From Datnioides undecimradiatus (lineage: Eukaryota > Chordata > Actinopteri > Lobotiformes > Datnioididae), in the NCBI GenBank assembly GCA_008933995.1, contig WARS01000036.1:20197285-20261284 (forward strand): 64,000 bases of DNA, in the 5' to 3' direction. Both the position numbers and the translations under genes were made by a program. Below, piece by piece: positions 58,346 through 64,000 of the stretch. Each line of letters starts with the position of its first letter. Position 1 is the first letter of the stretch. Below the pieces are notes generated by a model. It made no database searches. It had not been told where the DNA came from and was given only the letters and a program-made list of their open reading frames with translations.

Positions 58346-59593
58346 AAAGTGAGATTAGTCAGCTGTCCTTGGGCTTAACTTGTCATCACGAAGTTGGACC
58401 AATCAAACCAGGACCAGTCTCCTTCGGTGACCTCCGCTACCTCGATCCAAATCAGCGGAACGTGTGAACTTTTGCTAAATCATCTCACCGAGACATCACG
58501 GCCGTGTTTCTATCAGGACTCTGACATTAACGAAAGTCCTGACTTAGAGCCGCAGACAAGGGGCGCGGACGTGATGTTGGGTGAGTAGGATAGTTTGGAA
58601 AAGGAGCTGAATCATGTGGTTGTGCAGGGTTTGGGAGTGTTTGCTGTGTAAAGTGGTACTGAATTAATTCATTAGATCATTTTTACAACAGGATCTTGGA
58701 CAGACATTGATTGGACTTGATTGATTTTACTTTAATGCAGTTTAAATGCGTAAAAACTAATATCACTTTGCCGTTAATGGCAACTATATCGGACATAGGA
58801 GAAAAGCTTGCTGAGTAATCATGGGTGCACTCTGGAGGAAAGCTGGACACCTCTAAAACGAAGCCTCGGCGTTGCATCATAATGCTCAGTCCCAACATTT
58901 TTCCAGTGAAGACACTTTGACCCCTGTCCAACCAGCTGCACCATCAAATCAATAACTGATATCCAACAATGGGGCATATCAGCCACTGAAAGACTTCCAT
59001 GAAGGATGCTATTGTGTTTCCTTGCTCCTCAGTCCCTGGAGCAGAAATACAAGAACTGACTCACTGACTATCACCTTAGAGAAGAACGCATTTGATGCTG
59101 TTTTTCAATAGACTGGTGAAGAAATATATACTTTTTAAATGCAGAGTCTGAGGGAATCTGTAAACAGGTGCATTCATGAGGATGGAAGTAGAAAATTACT
59201 GTTTACCCACTGTACGTGTGTTCCTGTGGTTGTGTTTCCGTGTTATGTCTTCATCACACTTAAAGATCCCATGTGGTGCTCCATCACTTAATCATCCATG
59301 CATATCCATATCCACACTTTCCATCAGCTCGGCGTGCGCCCGCAATACGAGGTGAGCATGTTTCCATGGGGCCTCTTTTAAATTTCATCAGTGCCAAGAA
59401 AATGACCACGCACACGTGCACTCTCATAGACTATAAGCAGCCCATTTGTTCCGTGATGGTGTGTTTGTGCTTCAAAGCCCCCCCCCAGGGGCGTGAGATG
59501 CCAGCATTGTCTTCATGCTGCAGCACATGCAGCAACCTGTCACACTGTCCTCAGACATCATCACTGACAATCAGGGCCAAGGTACAGCAGCTT
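58346..59593. other. non-coding; open frame ending at a donor-like site
   Basis: The frame open from 58379 runs to a GTGAGT donor-like word at 58581 without a stop. The Ser/Thr/Gln-rich peptide is not recognised, and no strong acceptor is seen upstream. C-rich run CCCCCCCC near 59479. Nothing else assigned. Confidence 0.35.
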
Positions 59594-59601
59594 ATTTGCA
59601 T
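59594..59601 (-). promoter_or_regulatory. POU octamer (ATTTGCAT)
   Basis: Exact octamer continuing as TAATG, so ATTTGCATTAAT combines POU-specific and homeodomain words. Confidence 0.3.
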
Positions 59602-60762
59602 TAATGTGCTCCTTCAGCGTCCATGCAGAAAAAGCAGTGGCGTTCATTAACGTATAATTTGGAGCATGCATTGTTCATTGTTGACGCCGGGATCGGGATG
59701 TGTGCAAGGGAAATAAGCTGAACTCAAGGCTCGGTTTGCAGGTATTTTGAGCTTTCGACCTTATTTTACAGCCCAGGTGTTTCTAGCTAATCACATGACA
59801 CATTACATCACACCACTGCAGTGTGGTGAGGTGCACAGGGCATCTCTTCAGGAAGATATGAAACGCTTGGAGCGGCCGTGTTGGGAGAAACTCCAGGGAG
59901 AAGATGGTTCTCACCCTCGAGGCCTTCTGAAGCATAAAACACTCGCTGCAGGTCCAACATGTGTCAGTTACACACTCGCACGCTCCTGTCAGCCTCCTGG
60001 AAGCGCTCAGACTGATATTTTCTGACAGGCAGCATTTTTCAGCTCGTCCTTTGCGTCTGCTCATTGTGTCGCTCTGCAACTCTGAGAACACTTGGCTGCT
60101 CCGTCCCCGGGTCAGTTTCTGCAGTGAAGACTCGTTTTCACTCGTCAGGAGTTTATTTCCCCCCAAAAGCGCGTCGCACAAGCCATCAGGCGCTCGTGTA
60201 ATGCTCTTTTAACACCGACTAACTCTATAAACAACCTCTCCTACAACTCTTCAGCCGCCATTACAGCATTAAAGTATTGACCGACTCTGAGAGACACACT
60301 ATAAACAGATCTTGAAAAAAACTTGTAGCCAGGCAACAAGAAGGCTAGAAACAACCCATGATGCAACACTCTGTCAATTATTTATTGGACTGTATAAGTA
60401 ACCATATAATTTAAATAACAATGCATTCAGATTAAGTGGTGATAGTGAATATATATGACTGCAAGATGTTTTTTATATATCCAGCCGCAGGATTTCTTCT
60501 TGCCAATGAAAATGGCTGTGAGGCTTGTGAGGATCAGTCAACATCAGCACCACACTTCATTTTAGACCAGGCTGGATCTGCAGACAGAGGCTGATTTGCT
60601 CGTCTCTGAAGAATCAACCAGACGAAGTCTCGTCTGGGCGGCTTGCTTCACGGCTGAATGCACGTCAACGGTGCCACTGACGTGCGTGTTATTGATGCAC
60701 AAATGACATCCCACAGAGACTGAGATTGTGACAGCTTTCTCAGAAACACTCAGGCACAATTA
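59602..60762. other. non-coding, nothing recognised
   Basis: Open frames on both strands (longest 132 codons, 59783-60181 minus) overlap each other and lack domains. 60360-60480 is AT-rich. Confidence 0.5.
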
Positions 60763-60784
60763 GATGGATGGATGATGGATAGAT
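60763..60784. repeat. short (ATGG)n microsatellite
   Basis: About five imperfect GATGGATGGATGATGGATAGAT units. No repeat body of the kind that usually ends in ATGG is visible upstream. Confidence 0.8.
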
Positions 60785-60883
60785 AACAATCCTGGCGCTC
60801 GCTAACGGAAGGAAAGGCGGGGCGGCGGCCGGCTAAATAACTAAATTCTAATTGCTATTTCTTTGTGTGCTTGGAGTCTCAAC

Positions 60884-60906
60884 GTGTGTGTGTGTGTGTG
60901 TGTGTG
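60884..60906. repeat. (GT)11 microsatellite
   Basis: Uninterrupted GT run. Confidence 0.95.
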
Positions 60907-62167
60907 GCTGATGGATAAAACAACCCCAGCAGGATACCATCATCTGCAAAGACAGTTGAAGGTGCAAATGTAAAAGGCCTTGAAAGAAAAAAACCTCTGG
61001 ACTGTGAGGCACAAATGTCCCAATCAGTCCGCCTACAGGCATCACATCGCCTGCGGTTCATAAGCTGTAATGAGCGGAGAGGTGTCTGAAGGCCCGTGCC
61101 CACTGCAAACGATATTAACATATGCAGGAAGTGTTACGTTAGAGCCTGCAGCTCTACGGCGATCAATCCGGTATCTCAACGTAAGCTCTGTCTTTGTCGG
61201 CCGTTTTAGATTGAACCTAACGAACAGGTGCACACTAACGGTACAGAAACAGTTTTGACTTTTAACGACCTTCTGCAGTAAAATGTTTAGTTTTAACGTT
61301 GGGTCATGCACATGCATTTAACAGACTGTTAATTGGTTTTGGGTAAAGGCTGCACAAGTGTCAGATCAACCGCTCCTTAAAAACACATTAGGTTCATTAG
61401 TTTTCGTGCTAGCTGTATGACAAACTGGTGTTTCAAAAACATGAATTTCACTTAAAGACGCCGAGCTCACTGCCTTTGTTTGAAGGCCTGGTCATGCGAG
61501 CGTTGAAAATCATGACATTTTGCAGCAAATTCAGTCATTTATCTCAGTGACAACACTTAATTTAGTGGAATCACCGCGGCGAAATGAATCTGCCTGGAGT
61601 CGAGTGCTGCTGCTTGAGCAGCAAATCCACTGAGCGTTAGCACGCAGTCTGAGGAGTCAGAGAGGCTAACAGCATCAGTTTGTAGAAAGCAAACACTGGA
61701 GTCAATAGGAGGACTATTGATACATCTTTTCAATAAACTGTGTGATCCTAATAGTGACTAAGCTAAGCTAACAGGTTTGTTTCCCCTCCTCAAAAGCATG
61801 TGTATGTGTAGAAAAAACAATAAGAATGAGTGGAGAGGTGAATTAGCTCAGAAAGCTAATGAGTTAGCAGTTAGCTCCCCACCTACAGCAGCAGAGTCAC
61901 TTTACCAAGCTCCTAGAAACAAATGTGCAGCAAAGATGTGCCAGTTAATGTTGCTGTTCCACTTTCTGGTGCGTCCAGGCCTGAAGATGTTACTTTACAT
62001 GTTGTGAATGATGAATGAAGAAGGTGCAGAGTCAGGTGTTTGTTGCAACATAGCCAGGGCTTGCAGGTAAATCAATCAGCAGTTTGTCTTGAAGTGAACA
62101 CAAATAAAACTAATATTGAAGCCAAATGCAAACGTGTGCAGAGGAGAGTGGCTGTGGTGAGGGGGGG
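60907..62167. other. non-coding; small repeat fragment
   Basis: CTAAGCTAAGCTAACAGG at about 61757-61775 is probably a fragment of the palindromic repeat end seen at 37050. Open frames are unrecognised. Confidence 0.45.
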
Positions 62168-62194
62168 TGTGTGTGTGTGTGTGTGTGTGTGTGT
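62168..62194. repeat. (TG)13 microsatellite
   Basis: Uninterrupted TG run preceded by seven G residues (62161-62167). Confidence 0.95.
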
Positions 62195-63069
62195 CTCTTC
62201 TCCAACCAGCCGTTTTATCTGAGCATGTTCGAGCGACACGCTCTGCTGGCTGACCTCAGCTGCACTCGTGTTTGTTCAGGTCAAAGGTCGGACGAAGCCA
62301 CTGCAGCCATGTGGCAGATAACTTGATGCTTTAGCTGTTTCTGTGGATGCAGTCGCCAGGTTTTAATCATTTCTGCAGCGTAAGCAGTTACACACACGCA
62401 TTCACAAACCTGGCACACACACCACTTTGTTTCCAACACCCCTTGTAGTGTTATTTCCCCTGCTCGAGCGCTGATTTGACTAAAACTACTCCTTTTTCAG
62501 ACTCAACTCGCCACAAAATCTCTCACATAGTTTAGGTTTTTACTGCATCAGAGAAGCAGCGGTAAAAGAATCTGAGGATGCAAAAAGATTAAAAACATCA
62601 ATACCTGGCAGAAACACTAAAGATTCACCCCGAAACAAAGAGAAGACGGCGCTCACCGAGTCGTTCCTAACCAAATACAAGAGCATCGTAATTCATTTTT
62701 AAGCCTCCCGAGGATTAGATGTGCTTGTTGAAAGGCCTTTCTGATGTTTCAGCGTTCCTGTTACACTCACGTCTGATGTCAGGTTGGGAAATGAAGTTAG
62801 CGACACGTCGTCTGCATGAGTGCATTGGAGATTATTTGTTGAAAGGCCACAGAGGTGTGAATGTGTCCTGTGACCGGGTATTTGCTGTGTCATGCAGTTA
62901 TTAACAGTCTTTTTCACTGCTCTGCATCTGGAATCATCATGCACCATGCAAATAATTACAAAATTGACCTTTTTTTTGGCTTTTATTCTGCATTTCCTAA
63001 TGATCCTGTAGAATTATAAATACAGACAACATATCCCTGGAATAAGCAATAAACCATCCCACAGATGAA
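62195..63069. other. non-coding; octamer with homeodomain core
   Basis: No gene. 62940-63010 is AT-rich and carries the octamer at 62946. A direct repeat GTTGAAAGGCC occurs twice (62727-62737 and 62838-62848). Confidence 0.45.
62946..62953 (+). promoter_or_regulatory. POU octamer with adjacent ATTA (ATGCAAATAATTA)
   Basis: Exact ATGCAAAT followed at once by AATTA, giving both POU-specific and homeodomain contacts. One of the better octamers here. Confidence 0.35.
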
Positions 63070-63250
63070 GCTGTGTTAAAGGTGCAAGGTGTAAATCACA
63101 TCTGGCCGGTGACCTGGTCTTGTTAGCTTGTTAGCTAGGTGACACATTAGCTTGTTTTTACAGCACTTTTGCCTAAAACAGCTGCCTACTTTTGGTGGAA
63201 ACGACACCGTGAGAGTGAGCTACAACAGTGAAGTCGTCAGAAACGAGTCG
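63070..63250 (+). repeat. possible degraded fish interspersed repeat
   Basis: GTTAAAGGTGCAAGGTGTAAATC resembles the start of a common percomorph repeat ('TTAAAGGTGCAGTGTGTAAGAT'). What follows (TTAGCTTGTTAGCTAGG, GGTGGAAACGACACCG) is compatible but too diverged to be certain. Confidence 0.4.
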
Positions 63251-63699
63251 GCGCTCAGTACGGGGCTCTGTAAAGCCGAGGTGAGCTGCAGATTCAGCTG
63301 TTTCCTCCGTTGGGTTCATCTCTACCGGAGGCAGCGTTCATGTTGTCAGACTGTTTTCACATTGCTATTATAAAATGATTGATCACAGCCGCTTTGGTGA
63401 CTATTTGCACCAAGTAAGGAAATATTGCATGAATACATTAAGCATTGAGGTGATGTCAAGACCGATCAAACACTCAGAGCAAACAAATCCGTTGTGTTTA
63501 ACAGTGTGTTTACTGCCGGGGACTGTTGCATAACGATTTCCTGTAGTGGAATTCATAATTCATCTCAGCGTTTCTCACGCGGTGGAAAGAAAAGTGCAAC
63601 ACTGACAAACATGTAACAGGAAACCTTCAAATACAGTCTTTCTGTCTTTGTTAGCGTTTCTTTCTTTTTTTTTAAAATCGTATTTCCCGTGATTGCATC
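63251..63699. other. non-coding, nothing recognised
   Basis: No gene, RNA or repeat family recognised. Poly-T run near 63667. Confidence 0.55.
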
Positions 63700-64000
63700 A
63701 TCTGTCTCCGCAGCGCGTCTGAACGCCTCGTGGACGGTGACGTCTCAAGGTCAGCAGCTCAATCGAGATGAGGGACGCGCAGAGGGCGAGAATCATCTGT
63801 TTAAAAATAAATCGGGGTAGCGCTGCGGCGCCGAAATGCACAGTGCAGCTTGAAATTAAAGCCTCATTATTAGACATTTGTTTATCTCCCACGATCACAA
63901 TCACAACTGTGTCAACGATGATTATGTGCGATTATAATAATGGCTCCAAATCTGATATCCTCATCCCAACACTTTCCAAATGCAAATGCTCTAAGAGCCC
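63700..64000. other. regulatory-element-like block, runs off the window
   Basis: Repeat-free, with GATTGCATCATCTG, GGTGACGTCTCAAGG (CRE/AP-1-like), GAAATTAAAGCCTCATTATTAG, ACGATTATAATAATGG-type words and an octamer at 63980. Strongly reminiscent of a conserved developmental element. Conservation was not tested. Confidence 0.4.
63980..63987 (+). promoter_or_regulatory. POU octamer (ATGCAAAT)
   Basis: Exact octamer within CCAAATGCAAATGC, inside a regulatory-looking block at the window edge. Confidence 0.33.

Noticed and set aside
60544..60554. RE1-like ATCAGCACCAC
   Set aside because: No right half follows.
1..64000. microRNA, tRNA, U6, U1 or 5S genes
   Set aside because: Looked by eye for common microRNA mature sequences (let-7, miR-9, -10, -124, -137, -196, -204, -218 and others), tRNA TΨC-type boxes and snRNA/5S signatures, and found none. 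A covariance-model search would be decisive.

Overview
This window is vertebrate nuclear DNA, most likely from a spiny-rayed (percomorph) teleost fish. The evidence is dense CA/TG microsatellites, diverged teleost-type interspersed repeats (the 'TTAGCTTAGCATAA...GGAAACAGG...CTAGCCTGGCTCTGTCC' palindromic element and a 'GACCTGTCC...GGGTAGGCTCC...' LINE/SINE-type tail), and long AT-balanced non-coding stretches with vertebrate-type regulatory motifs. There is no bacterial or phage signal: no operons, no ribosome-binding-site spacing, no long ORFs. The longest open frames are only about 170 codons, several of them simply read through microsatellites, and none resembles a protein family I know. 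I see no convincing protein-coding gene, tRNA, rRNA or recognisable microRNA. The window is best read as a gene desert or one large intron.

Layout. 1-7.3 kb: non-coding, with a MEF2-type site, a G-quadruplex tract and a strong CTCF-type site at 5578. 7.3-16.5 kb: half of a palindromic repeat, two related old repeat copies (12.4 and 16.24 kb) and a 13-bp tandem repeat. 17.8-21.1 kb: the longest run without simple repeats, looking like clustered regulatory elements. 25-25.5 kb: an RFX X-box, then a short exon-like segment. 27.6-28.2 kb: another element-like block. 28.84-29.07 kb: a decayed BED zinc-finger reading frame, probably from a hAT transposon. 34.25 kb: a near-perfect REST/NRSF RE1 silencer, the strongest single regulatory motif here. 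36.8-37.1 kb: a complete palindromic repeat. 39.6-44.6 kb: X-boxes, a MEF2 site and element-like blocks. 48-49 kb: GC-rich with a second G-quadruplex tract. 50.6-53.3 kb: a microsatellite cluster. 56 kb: a perfect 13-bp hairpin abutting a LINE/SINE-type repeat. 58-64 kb: scattered element-like blocks and three POU octamers.

Taken together, one RE1, four X-box-like sites and at least ten exact POU octamers (about two expected by chance) fit a cis-regulatory landscape of a developmental or neural gene lying outside the window. That is inference: conservation, chromatin and transcript data are needed. All 'element-like' calls rest on composition and motifs only, because I cannot run alignments.
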